39,482 bases of DNA. Source: Methylococcaceae bacterium. Its GTDB lineage: Bacteria > Pseudomonadota > Gammaproteobacteria > Methylococcales > Methylomonadaceae. The stretch covers positions 1 through 39,482 of the forward strand of contig JABFRC010000080.1 of assembly GCA_013141375.1 (NCBI GenBank), written 5' to 3'. Both the position numbers and the translations under genes were made by a program. Every line of letters begins with the position of its first letter. The stretch's first letter is position 1. Positions 31,851 to 39,482 of this stretch are shown here, piece by piece. The notes beneath the pieces are model-generated. The model was not told the origin of the DNA, searched no databases, and saw only the letters and a list, made by a program, of their open reading frames with translations.

Positions 31851-34430
31851 ATGCGGATGGATAAATTAACCAGTAAATTCCAGGCGGCATTGGCGGATGC
31901 GCAGAGTCTTGCCTTAGGCAAAGATCAGCAATTCATTGAACCTGTCCATGTCATGCTGGCTTTACTGGATCAGGAAGGCGGCAGCATCAAGCCATTGCTG
32001 ACACAATTGAGTGTGAATGTTGGTGTTTTGAGAGGCGAGCTGTCAAAAGAGCTTGAGCGAATAGCCACAGTTAGCGGTTCCGGTGGCGATGTGCAAATCT
32101 CCAATGAATTGTCGAGATTGTTAAATGTGACCGATAAACTGGCACAAAAACGTAACGATAAATTCATTTCCAGTGAGCTGTTTTTGTTGGCGGCTTTTGA
32201 AGAGAAAGGAGTGTTGCAAGACACCTTGAAGAAAGCCGGACTCAATAAACAACAGATAGACAAGGCCATCGATGCGATGCGCGGCGGTCAGGCAGTTGAT
32301 GATGCCAATGCTGAAGATCAGCGCCAAGCTTTAAATAAATACACCATCAATCTTACCGAACGTGCCGAGCAAGGCAAGTTGGATCCGGTGATTGGTCGGG
32401 ATGATGAAATTCGCCGCACCATTCAAGTGTTGCAACGGCGTACCAAAAATAATCCGGTATTAATCGGTGAGCCTGGTGTCGGCAAGACGGCGATTGTCGA
32501 AGGCTTGGCACAACGTATTGTCAACGGTGAAGTTCCCGAGGGGATAAAAGGTAAACAAGTATTGTCATTGGATATGGCGGCATTGATTGCCGGAGCCAAG
32601 TTTCGCGGCGAATTTGAAGAGCGTTTGAAAGCGGTTTTAAATGACCTGGCCAAGCAGGAAGGCCAGGTTATTTTGTTTATCGATGAGCTGCATACTATGG
32701 TGGGTGCCGGCAAGGCCGAAGGCGCAATGGATGCCGGCAATATGTTGAAACCTGCGTTGGCGCGCGGTGAATTGCATTGCGTGGGAGCAACAACGCTGGA
32801 TGAATACCGCAAATACATTGAGAAAGATGCGGCATTAGAACGGCGCTTTCAAAAAGTGTTGGTGGATGAACCCAGTGTGGAAGACACCATTGCGATTCTT
32901 CGCGGCTTAAAAGAAAAGTACGAAGTTCATCATGGCGTCGATATTACCGACCCGGCTATCGTTGCGGCGGCGCAGTTGTCGTATCGCTATATTGCTGACC
33001 GGCAATTGCCGGACAAAGCCATCGATTTGATTGACGAGGCGGCCAGCCGCATTCGTATGGAAATCGACTCCAAACCAGAAGCCATGGATAAGCTGTATCG
33101 ACGATTGATTCAGCTGAAAATCGAGCAGGTAGCACTTAAAAAAGAATCTGATTCAGCCTCTAAAAAACGCCTGGAAATTTTGGAAGAAGAAATCACTGAC
33201 TTGGAAAAAGAGTATTCCGATCTGGAAGAAATTTGGAAGGCTGAAAAAGCGTCGCTGCAGGGTTCTGCGTCTATTAAAGAAAAACTCGAACATGCCAAAA
33301 CCGAGTTGGAAGCAGCCAGTCGCGCCAATGATTTGGCACGAATGTCTGAGTTGCAATACGGCATTATTCCGGCGCTGGAAAAGCAATTGAGTTCTGCCGC
33401 ACCGGCTGAAGAGCAAAAAATGACCTTGTTGCGTAACAAAGTCACTGAAGAAGAAATTGCCGAAGTGGTGTCGAAGTGGACAGGCATTCCGGTGTCGAAA
33501 ATGATGGAAGGCGAGCGCGATAAGCTATTGCGCATGGAGCAAGAATTAGGCAAGCGGGTGATTGGTCAGGAAGAAGCACTAAAGGCGGTGAGTAATGCGA
33601 TACGCCGTTCCAGAGCAGGCTTGTCGGACCCCAATCGTCCCAATGGGTCATTTTTATTCCTGGGCCCTACCGGTGTTGGTAAAACCGAGTTGTGCAAGGC
33701 ATTGGCAGAGTTTATGTTTGATACCACCGATGCCATGGTGCGAATCGATATGTCCGAGTTTATGGAAAAACACTCTGTGGCGCGCTTGATCGGTGCGCCT
33801 CCGGGCTATGTCGGTTATGAAGAGGGCGGCTACTTAACAGAGCTGGTCAGGCGTAAACCCTATTCGGTGATTTTGTTGGATGAAGTTGAAAAAGCGCATC
33901 CGGATGTTTTCAACGTGTTGTTGCAGGTGCTGGATGATGGCCGTTTGACTGATGGACAGGGTAGAACCGTGGATTTCAAAAATACTGTGATTGTGATGAC
34001 TTCAAATCTGGGGTCGGATCGTATTCAGGAATTATCCGGCGAGGCGAATTATAACGAAATGAAAGCCTCCGTCATGGAAGTGGTGGGTAGGCATTTTCGA
34101 CCTGAGTTTATCAATCGTATTGATGATGTAGTGGTGTTTCATCCGCTCGGTCGCAGTCAAATTCGCGCAATTTCTGCGATACAGATCGACTACTTACGCC
34201 ATCGCCTCGCAGATCGGGATATTGGTTTTACTATCACTGATGGGGCGCTGGATGTATTGGGTGAAGCCGGATTTGATCCTGTCTATGGCGCAAGGCCAAT
34301 GAAACGGGCCATTCAGCATCAACTGGAAAATCCATTGGCTCAGGATATCTTGTCAGGACGCTTTATTGCCGGTGATATCATCAAGGTTGATGTGTTAAAT
34401 GATGAACTGGTGTTTGCCAAAGGCGAGTGA
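31851..34430 (+). CDS. clpB: Chaperone ClpB (disaggregase)
   Basis: ClpB is an AAA+ hexamer that dissolves protein aggregates with DnaK. The 859-residue protein starts [20 protein letters not shown], close to other ClpB proteins. An N-domain (1-145) is followed by AAA-1 with Walker A GEPGVGKT at 206-213 and a Walker B with [10 protein letters not shown]. The coiled-coil middle domain (about 400-520) is rich in K and E. AAA-2 carries Walker [15 protein letters not shown] near 605 and [14 protein letters not shown]. The middle domain distinguishes it from ClpA and ClpC. A sigma-32-type promoter precedes it, and the gene is monocistronic because mscL is convergent. Confidence 0.98.
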   Translation: MRMDKLTSKFQAALADAQSLALGKDQQFIEPVHVMLALLDQEGGSIKPLLTQLSVNVGVLRGELSKELERIATVSGSGGDVQISNELSRLLNVTDKLAQKRNDKFISSELFLLAAFEEKGVLQDTLKKAGLNKQQIDKAIDAMRGGQAVDDANAEDQRQALNKYTINLTERAEQGKLDPVIGRDDEIRRTIQVLQRRTKNNPVLIGEPGVGKTAIVEGLAQRIVNGEVPEGIKGKQVLSLDMAALIAGAKFRGEFEERLKAVLNDLAKQEGQVILFIDELHTMVGAGKAEGAMDAGNMLKPALARGELHCVGATTLDEYRKYIEKDAALERRFQKVLVDEPSVEDTIAILRGLKEKYEVHHGVDITDPAIVAAAQLSYRYIADRQLPDKAIDLIDEAASRIRMEIDSKPEAMDKLYRRLIQLKIEQVALKKESDSASKKRLEILEEEITDLEKEYSDLEEIWKAEKASLQGSASIKEKLEHAKTELEAASRANDLARMSELQYGIIPALEKQLSSAAPAEEQKMTLLRNKVTEEEIAEVVSKWTGIPVSKMMEGERDKLLRMEQELGKRVIGQEEALKAVSNAIRRSRAGLSDPNRPNGSFLFLGPTGVGKTELCKALAEFMFDTTDAMVRIDMSEFMEKHSVARLIGAPPGYVGYEEGGYLTELVRRKPYSVILLDEVEKAHPDVFNVLLQVLDDGRLTDGQGRTVDFKNTVIVMTSNLGSDRIQELSGEANYNEMKASVMEVVGRHFRPEFINRIDDVVVFHPLGRSQIRAISAIQIDYLRHRLADRDIGFTITDGALDVLGEAGFDPVYGARPMKRAIQHQLENPLAQDILSGRFIAGDIIKVDVLNDELVFAKGE

Positions 34431-34455
34431 GGCTGTAGCGTTGCCAAGAAGAACT

Positions 34456-34506
34456 CGAAAGACACGAGGCAAGGGGTACTGAATTTCTTGTTCCTTGTGT
34501 CTTTCG
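34456..34506. terminator. Imperfect inverted repeat between convergent clpB and mscL
   Basis: CGAAAGACAC on the left and GTGTCTTTCG on the right pair perfectly, with shorter flanking AAGG/CCTT pairing and a bulge inside. No T-run follows, so termination would be weak or factor-dependent. Its position between two convergent genes suggests a shared end. Confidence 0.4.
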
Positions 34507-34527
34507 CGGCTAAGCCGGACGCAACAA

Positions 34528-34947
34528 TCAGCTTGCGTCTGGTTTGCTTTTCTCTTTGAGTAAATCGCGTATTTCCGTTAACAATAATTCTTCTTTGGAA
34601 GGCCCTGGTTCTGGTGTCGGCGCTTTTTCTTCTTGCTTTTTGAGCTTATTGAGTAGTTTAACCACCATGAAAATGGCGAAGGCAATAATTGTAAAATCAA
34701 CCGTTGTCTGGATAAAGTTGCCATAGTTCAACGTGACCGCGGGGACTTTGTCTTCGGCTTCTTTGAGTGTTACGGCCAGCTTAGTGAAATCAACCCCACC
34801 TATTAATAAGCCTATCGGCGGCATGATTACGTCGGCGACCATCGACGATATAATCTTGCCGAATGCCGCGCCGATAATGATACCGACCGCCATATCGACG
34901 GCATTGCCTTTGATCGCAAATTCTTTGAATTCTTTTAATATACTCAT
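34528..34947 (-). CDS. mscL: Large-conductance mechanosensitive channel
   Basis: MscL opens at high membrane tension to release solutes on osmotic downshock. The ATG at 34947 gives 139 residues, with GGGAGA upstream; an ATG at 35019 in frame would add 24 non-homologous residues. The N-terminus [20 protein letters not shown], the pore helix [20 protein letters not shown] and the [20 protein letters not shown] second helix are all clear. The C-terminal helix begins after KLKKQEE and is charged, as in the family. Confidence 0.97.
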   Translation of the reverse strand: MSILKEFKEFAIKGNAVDMAVGIIIGAAFGKIISSMVADVIMPPIGLLIGGVDFTKLAVTLKEAEDKVPAVTLNYGNFIQTTVDFTIIAFAIFMVVKLLNKLKKQEEKAPTPEPGPSKEELLLTEIRDLLKEKSKPDAS

Positions 34948-35069
34948 AAGTAATCTCCCGGATTTTATCTCAAAAAGGCGCCATGCCGAGCTGGCCGGCG
35001 CCCGGCAAACTATGAACAAAATCGCAAAGTAAGTCCAGTTTAAATCTTTGCTGAAGCGGTGGGAAAGGG

Positions 35070-35087
35070 TTGTCTTTTAACTGTCAC
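35070..35087 (+). promoter_or_regulatory. Pho box upstream of phoB
   Basis: TTGTCTT, TTAA, CTGTCAC approximates the Pho-box pair CTGTCAT-N4-CTGTCAT (5/7 and near-perfect halves). A -10-like TAAAAT lies at 35110-35115, 22 bases further on. This fits positive autoregulation of phoBR by phosphorylated PhoB under phosphate starvation. Confidence 0.68.
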
Positions 35088-35141
35088 AAAAAGGTAACGT
35101 GAAGACTGCTAAAATCAAGCTTCAGTATTTTGGGTGAATGT

Positions 35142-35879
35142 ATGTCAAGTTTTACTATTCTCGTAGTTGAAGATGAAGAAGCCATCAGATCCATGTTAGT
35201 TATGGTGCTTGAGCAGGCAGGTTTTAATGCTATTGCCGCAGGCGATGCACAAGTGGCTCAGTCCGTGCTGGATGATACCGTCCCGGATTTGATCATTCTG
35301 GATTGGATGTTACCAGGCATTAGCGGTGTCGAATGGGCCAGACGGCTTAAAAAAGAATCCGTTTATCAGGATATCCCCATCATTCTCCTAACGGCTCGCG
35401 GCGAAGAAGAAGACAAAATCAGAGGGCTTGAAGTCGGTGCCGATGATTACATGACCAAACCGTTTTCGCCCAAAGAATTAGTTGCCCGGATTCGCGCCGT
35501 TTTGCGCAGAACCAGTAAACTCCAGGGCGATGGTTCGATTACCTTAGGCGATCTGGTGCTGGATAGTGAGCAGCATCGGCTCAGTATTGCCGATAAATTA
35601 CTGGATGTGAGTCCTACCGAGTTTCGTCTGATGCAGTTTTTTATGACGCATCCTGATAAAGTATTCAATCGTACACAGCTACTGGACCAGGTTTGGGGGC
35701 GCAGTGTTTATATTGAAGAACGCACTGTGGACGTGCATATTCGACGCTTAAGAAAAATTCTTGGTGAATACGGTCGGGAAGATTTAGTGCAAACCGTAAG
35801 GGGCTTTGGTTATCGCTTTTCCTTGGTGGATAGCGGTTCATCAACAGAGACAATTCAGGACGCGTCGCTACTTAATTAA
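35142..35879 (+). CDS. phoB: Phosphate regulon response regulator PhoB
   Basis: The 245-residue protein has a receiver domain (ILVVEDEEAIRSML, phospho-acceptor aspartate in LIILDWMLPG, lysine in MTKPF). A winged-helix OmpR/PhoB output domain follows (LLDVSPTEFRLMQFFMTHP, QLLDQVWG, YIEERTVDVHIRRLRKIL). The ATG at 35142 matches the usual PhoB start; an upstream TTG at 35130 adds four residues. A Pho box precedes it, and the sensor kinase follows after nine bases. It activates genes for phosphate uptake when phosphorylated by PhoR. Confidence 0.96.
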   Translation: MSSFTILVVEDEEAIRSMLVMVLEQAGFNAIAAGDAQVAQSVLDDTVPDLIILDWMLPGISGVEWARRLKKESVYQDIPIILLTARGEEEDKIRGLEVGADDYMTKPFSPKELVARIRAVLRRTSKLQGDGSITLGDLVLDSEQHRLSIADKLLDVSPTEFRLMQFFMTHPDKVFNRTQLLDQVWGRSVYIEERTVDVHIRRLRKILGEYGREDLVQTVRGFGYRFSLVDSGSSTETIQDASLLN

Positions 35880-35888
35880 TGAAAGGTT

Positions 35889-37166
35889 ATGGAAGTCTGG
35901 CAAAAAGAGATAGTCAATGCGCTGTTACTGTTCCTTGCAGTGGTCATTATTGGTGCTTTTACTGGTTTTTTTCTGCCATTGCTATTACTGCTGACATTGT
36001 ATTTGTTAAGCCGGCAGATTTATCAAATCAATCGCTTTGAAAACTGGATAAAAACCGGTGGGCGCGGCAAATACCCAAAAGCCTCCGGTGTATGGGAAGA
36101 AATCTATTACCACGTCTATCGCATCAAGAAGAATGAGCGACGCCGAAAAAAGAAGCTTAGCAAGATAATCGATCAATTTCGCCAATCCACTGAAGCCCTC
36201 CCTGATGCCGCAGTCGTCCTGGGTGATAACGAGGAAATACAGTGGATTAACAAGGCGGCGAGGGATGTACTGGGCTTGCAGCAGACTGATCGCGGTCAGC
36301 GCATTCCCAATCTGATTCGTTTTCCCGAGTTCATTCAATTTCTCAAAGTTAAAAATTACAACGAAGTTGTATTTTTACCCTCACCTGTCAATAAACGCAT
36401 CAACCTGGAAGTCCGAATCGTTAAATATGGTGCGGGCTTAAGGTTGCTGTTGGCAAAAGATGTCACGCAAGTTCAGAAAATTGAAAACATGCGTAAAGAC
36501 TTTGTTGCCAATGTCTCCCACGAGTTGCGAACGCCGTTGACAGTGCTTAGAGGTTATCTGGAAACACTTCAGGATATGGATGAAGGCGACTCGCCATTGT
36601 TGACGACCTCATTAGTGCAGATGCAGGGACAAACCGATCGCATGCAGCATCTGGTCGATGATTTACTTTTGCTTACCCGACTAGAAACGCAGCAAAAGAA
36701 GGCTGAATGCGTTGATGTTCCGAGACTCTTAAACCAGATTTGTACCGAAGTTGATGCATTGGGGCACTCCACAAATCGACTCAAATTAACCTTGCAGACG
36801 GACGTCCATATTATGGGCAACGAGCAGGAATTACGTAGTGCCTTTACCAATCTGGTCAATAACGCATTGAAGTATTCTCCAGAGCAATCAGCAGTTAAAA
36901 TTGTTTGGTTGGCATCTGAGGAAGAAGTCATTCTGGAAGTGGTTGATGAAGGAGAAGGGCTGGCGTCCACCGATATTCCGCGAGTGACAGAGCGCTTCTA
37001 TCGGGTAGAAGTCAATCGCAGTAAAAAAGTCAGCGGTACCGGTCTGGGTTTGGCTATCGTCAAGCATGTGCTGATGCGGCATGATGGTCATCTGCAAATC
37101 ACCAGTGAATTAGGTAAAGGCAGTCGTTTTAGTTGTTGTTTTCCGAAAAAGCGTATTTGTACTTAA
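35889..37166 (+). CDS. phoR: Phosphate regulon sensor kinase PhoR
   Basis: The 425-residue histidine kinase starts with a membrane region (VNALLLFLAVVIIGAFTGFFL and the adjoining LLLLTLYLL segment). A basic linker follows, then a PAS-like domain (ALPDAAVVLGDNEEIQWINKAA). The kinase core carries the phosphorylated histidine in VANVSHELRTPLTVLRGYLE, the N box NLVNNALKYSP, DEGEGL and GTGLGLAIVKHVLMRH. PhoR phosphorylates PhoB when phosphate is low, as read through the Pst system. No large periplasmic domain is visible, which is normal for PhoR. Confidence 0.95.
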   Translation: MEVWQKEIVNALLLFLAVVIIGAFTGFFLPLLLLLTLYLLSRQIYQINRFENWIKTGGRGKYPKASGVWEEIYYHVYRIKKNERRRKKKLSKIIDQFRQSTEALPDAAVVLGDNEEIQWINKAARDVLGLQQTDRGQRIPNLIRFPEFIQFLKVKNYNEVVFLPSPVNKRINLEVRIVKYGAGLRLLLAKDVTQVQKIENMRKDFVANVSHELRTPLTVLRGYLETLQDMDEGDSPLLTTSLVQMQGQTDRMQHLVDDLLLLTRLETQQKKAECVDVPRLLNQICTEVDALGHSTNRLKLTLQTDVHIMGNEQELRSAFTNLVNNALKYSPEQSAVKIVWLASEEEVILEVVDEGEGLASTDIPRVTERFYRVEVNRSKKVSGTGLGLAIVKHVLMRHDGHLQITSELGKGSRFSCCFPKKRICT

Positions 37167-37467
37167 GGCATTCCGGCATTGGTTGCCTAGGTATTTAGTT
37201 GCTTAGTCGCTTTCATACAACTTTTTGTTGCGAGCAGGCAAACGTCTAAAGTTTTTCGGAGCTGAGTAAATTCGCGGGCTTAGGGCAGCATAGAGTGTTC
37301 CGTTAAGCAGAAAAGCGATTTTAAAACCACTGTTTTTGTCTCGATAATCAAAAAAATCAATAGGCTGTAACGATGTCTTCTATTAAAATCTAACTGTGTA
37401 GGGTGTCGATTTTTACCTTTTGTTAGTGATTCCCATTTTTTTAAAAGCTAGTCTGAGGACCTTAATT
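37167..37467. other. Intergenic region before the OmpA-family gene
   Basis: About 300 bases with no gene. The segment must contain the promoter of the porin-like gene, but no strong -35/-10 pair stands out. There are several T-rich runs and no clear terminator for phoR. Nothing else is seen. Confidence 0.45.
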
Positions 37468-38529
37468 ATGATAAAAAAACACTTACTTGCCTTGGCTGTC
37501 GCTGGCGTTGGCATTATTCCTTTAGTGGCACATGCAGGCGATTACAAAGATGACCGCTGGTATGTTGCACCCTTCGGCAGTTATGTGAAACCCGGCGGTG
37601 ATCGTGATGCGAAAGATGGTTGGGGCGGTGGATTAGGCATCGGCAAAGTTATCAACGAACATTTCAACGTCGAGTTGAGAGGTTTTTATCAAGGTCTGAG
37701 CACTGACGGTGGTCGTAATGGTCGTTGGGATCTGACTGGTGGTACTGCTGAAGCTCAATACTTTATCTACCGTGATAAATTCTCTCCATATACAGTACTC
37801 GGATTGGGTGCTATGAACTCAAGCACAAACGGCGACAGCGGCACTGGCTTTATCGGTGAAGCGGGCGCAGGTTTTACTTATGAGTTATGCGACAACTTCT
37901 TGCTGCGTAGTGACGTTCGTTACCGTTACAACAACAACTTCAATGCTAAGTTGCAACCAGGTACTGACGAATTTCATGACTTAGTGGTCAACGTTGGATT
38001 TGTCGTGCCATTTGGCGCAAAACATAATGCTGCTCCTAAACTGGATATTCCAGTAGCAGCTACCCCGGCAGCAGTTGCGCCGGCGCCAAGTTGTTCAACA
38101 CTGGACAGCGATAACGACGGTGTAAATGACTGTGATGATGCTTGCGCAGGTACTATTGCCGGTGCCAAAGTTGACGTTCATGGTTGCCCAATCAGTCTGC
38201 AACTTAAAGGTGTTAACTTCAAAGTTGATTCTGCAGTACTGACGCCTAGCGCAAAAACTATTTTGGATCGCGTAGCGCAAGACTTGATTAACTTCCCACA
38301 AAAGAATGACATCGAAGTTCATGGTCACACCAGCAGCGAAGCTAGTGATGCGCACAACTTGAAGTTGTCACAACGTCGTTCACAATCAGTGGCTAACTAC
38401 CTGAAACAAAAAGGTGTAACCAATAAATTGTTTGCAAAAGGTTATGGCGAAAAACAACCTATTGCTGACAACAGCACTGAACAAGGTCGTGAATTAAACC
38501 GTCGCGTTGAGTTGGTGTGGGGTAACTAA
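37468..38529 (+). CDS. OmpA-family outer membrane protein
   Basis: The 353-residue protein starts at the ATG at 37468, giving the signal peptide MIKKHLLALAVAGVGIIPLV...AHA with cleavage before GDYKDD. Residues about 24-200 form an eight-stranded OmpA-like barrel (WYVAPFGSYVKPGGDRDAKD, VELRGFYQGLS, AQYFIYRD). A proline/alanine linker and a calcium-binding thrombospondin type 3-like stretch (SDNDGVNDCDDACAG, CP) come next. The C-terminal OmpA domain (about 240-353) binds peptidoglycan: FKVDSAVLTPSAKTIL, HGHTSSEASDAHNLKLSQRR and RELNRRVELVW. A strong terminator follows 26 bases after the stop. Confidence 0.92.
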   Translation: MIKKHLLALAVAGVGIIPLVAHAGDYKDDRWYVAPFGSYVKPGGDRDAKDGWGGGLGIGKVINEHFNVELRGFYQGLSTDGGRNGRWDLTGGTAEAQYFIYRDKFSPYTVLGLGAMNSSTNGDSGTGFIGEAGAGFTYELCDNFLLRSDVRYRYNNNFNAKLQPGTDEFHDLVVNVGFVVPFGAKHNAAPKLDIPVAATPAAVAPAPSCSTLDSDNDGVNDCDDACAGTIAGAKVDVHGCPISLQLKGVNFKVDSAVLTPSAKTILDRVAQDLINFPQKNDIEVHGHTSSEASDAHNLKLSQRRSQSVANYLKQKGVTNKLFAKGYGEKQPIADNSTEQGRELNRRVELVWGN

Positions 38530-38554
38530 TACCCGCAAGCGTGTCGATTAAAAG

Positions 38555-38580
38555 CCCGCCTTAATCGGCGGGTTTTTTTT
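38555..38580 (+). terminator. Intrinsic terminator behind the OmpA-family gene
   Basis: CCCGCC, TTAATC, GGCGGG is followed by eight T residues. It separates this gene from the convergent AraC-type regulator. Confidence 0.92.
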
Positions 38581-38656
38581 GCCCGTAATTTTTGTAATGG
38601 CATTTTCAAAAAACTGAGTCTTTCCTTCGTGGTAAAAAAAGCTGTAGATGTGACTA

Positions 38657-39482
38657 TTAAGTTATTCCTTTGCGGTAACAACCGGGGGACATGCCGAAGG
38701 AGCGTTTGAATGCTTTACTAAATGCAGATACGGAATCATAACCACAACGCTCTGCCACTCGTTCGACGGTCATGCCTGATTCTTTCAGCCAACTTGAGGC
38801 AATTTGCATGCGCCATGTTGTCAGGTATTCGATGGGCGAACTGCCTAACAAATGGGTAAATTTTTCAGACATTGCTGTTTTAGATAGTCCCGCATGAGAA
38901 CAAAGCGAGGTCATGGTCCAAGGTTGCCAGGGCTGTTGATGAATCAACCCGAGTACCGTTTCCAGTCTGCGATCCTGCATTGCGACAAATACGCCTTGGT
39001 TTATCAGTTCCTGTTCAATGCAATGTCGCATAACCAATACAAAAATGCCATCGCATAAGCGCTCTATTACTGAGAAACTGCCGAAGCGATTGCCAGCAGC
39101 TTCTTTGATGATGAGCTGTATCAAGTTGGACAGTATTTCTCCGGCGTCAGCCTTTTTGATAACGATTTCGGCCGGTAAGGCTTGCCAGATTGCCGAATTC
39201 GGCATGCTGAGCTCAATCAATCCGCAGACAAACCCGACTGGGCCTTCCTCCCAAGTGGCTGCCCTGGCGTCGGTGGTATCAAAAGGCACCTCATGTGGAC
39301 TGTAAGAAAGATAATGTTTTTCCGCGTGCGGCAAAAATAAAACCAAATCGCCGGCGTCCATTTTTAGCGGAGGCTCCCAGGTCGGTGAATGCGCCCAGCC
39401 TTCTCCCTTACCTAATAAATGAAACCAGATCGCGGTATCGGAATTGTGATCCATCAGCCAGCGTCCGCAAACGCCACCCGAA
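38657..39482 (-). CDS. AraC-family transcriptional regulator (5' truncated at window edge)
   Basis: At least 274 residues are visible and the frame stays open to the right edge of the window, so the start is outside. A cupin-type N-terminal domain begins with the visible GGVCGRWLMDHNSDTAIWFH and contains DAGDLVLFLP. The C-terminal AraC helix-turn-helix pair contains LCSHAGLSKTAMSEKFTHLL, then ERVAERCGYDSVSAFSKAFKR and FGMSPGCYRKG. The cupin_6-type sensory half probably binds a small effector. Target genes are not visible in the window. Confidence 0.9.
   Translation of the reverse strand, partial: SGGVCGRWLMDHNSDTAIWFHLLGKGEGWAHSPTWEPPLKMDAGDLVLFLPHAEKHYLSYSPHEVPFDTTDARAATWEEGPVGFVCGLIELSMPNSAIWQALPAEIVIKKADAGEILSNLIQLIIKEAAGNRFGSFSVIERLCDGIFVLVMRHCIEQELINQGVFVAMQDRRLETVLGLIHQQPWQPWTMTSLCSHAGLSKTAMSEKFTHLLGSSPIEYLTTWRMQIASSWLKESGMTVERVAERCGYDSVSAFSKAFKRSFGMSPGCYRKGIT

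Noticed and set aside
38095-38355. 86-codon - strand frame inside the OmpA-family gene
   Set aside because: It is a shadow of a well-supported coding region with conserved domains on the + strand.

Overview
The window is a gammaproteobacterial chromosome segment. The order gyrA-serC-pheA-hisC-tyrA-aroA-cmk-rpsA-ihfB is the classical gammaproteobacterial/pseudomonad-type aromatic-serine supraoperon. A Methylococcales-like methanotroph would fit the style of the proteins, but that is an inference and no methane-oxidation gene is present. Both window edges cut genes: gyrA (5' part missing on the left) and an AraC-type regulator (5' part missing on the right).

Region 1 (1-11.4 kb) is core chromosome. 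The gyrA 3' end is followed by serine/PLP and aromatic amino acid genes (serC, pheA, hisC, tyrA, aroA), then cmk, rpsA with a strong terminator, and ihfB. A leftward pair follows: a secreted DUF3047 protein and the radical-SAM protein ArsS.

Region 2 (11.5-23.3 kb) is an integrative element of about 11.7 kb inserted in the 3' end of tRNA-Leu(UAA). It is bounded by a 56-bp perfect direct repeat of the tRNA 3' half. At its right end are a P4-type tyrosine integrase and a DUF433/DUF5615 toxin-antitoxin-like pair. A tightly overlapping leftward operon follows: AlpA-like regulator, Toprim protein, DUF3987 ATPase and small proteins. No capsid, portal or conjugation genes are visible, so it resembles a satellite-type element. 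Nested in its left part is a 2,971-bp unit with inverted IS21-like multi-repeat ends and no transposase. This inner unit carries an integron-type cassette array with three full attC-like sites of 87-90 bp, a half-site and at least three cassette genes, but no integron integrase (a CALIN).

Region 3 (23.4-31.4 kb) holds a diguanylate cyclase and a PilZ protein. Next is a leftward four-gene cluster: SLOG-like nucleotide-binding protein, membrane protein, TPR-sensor/patatin phospholipase with C-terminal membrane segments, and a TIR/deoxyribosyltransferase-like protein carrying the same TPR-type (TRAFs-binding/DUF4071-like) sensor. This looks like a nucleotide-centred conflict or defence system and is the best candidate for a poorly described system. 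A small beta-sandwich protein lies convergent to it.

Region 4 (31.5-39.5 kb) is core again: tRNA-Ser(UGA), clpB behind a sigma-32-like heat-shock promoter, mscL, phoB-phoR behind a Pho box, an OmpA-family porin-like protein, and the truncated AraC-type regulator.
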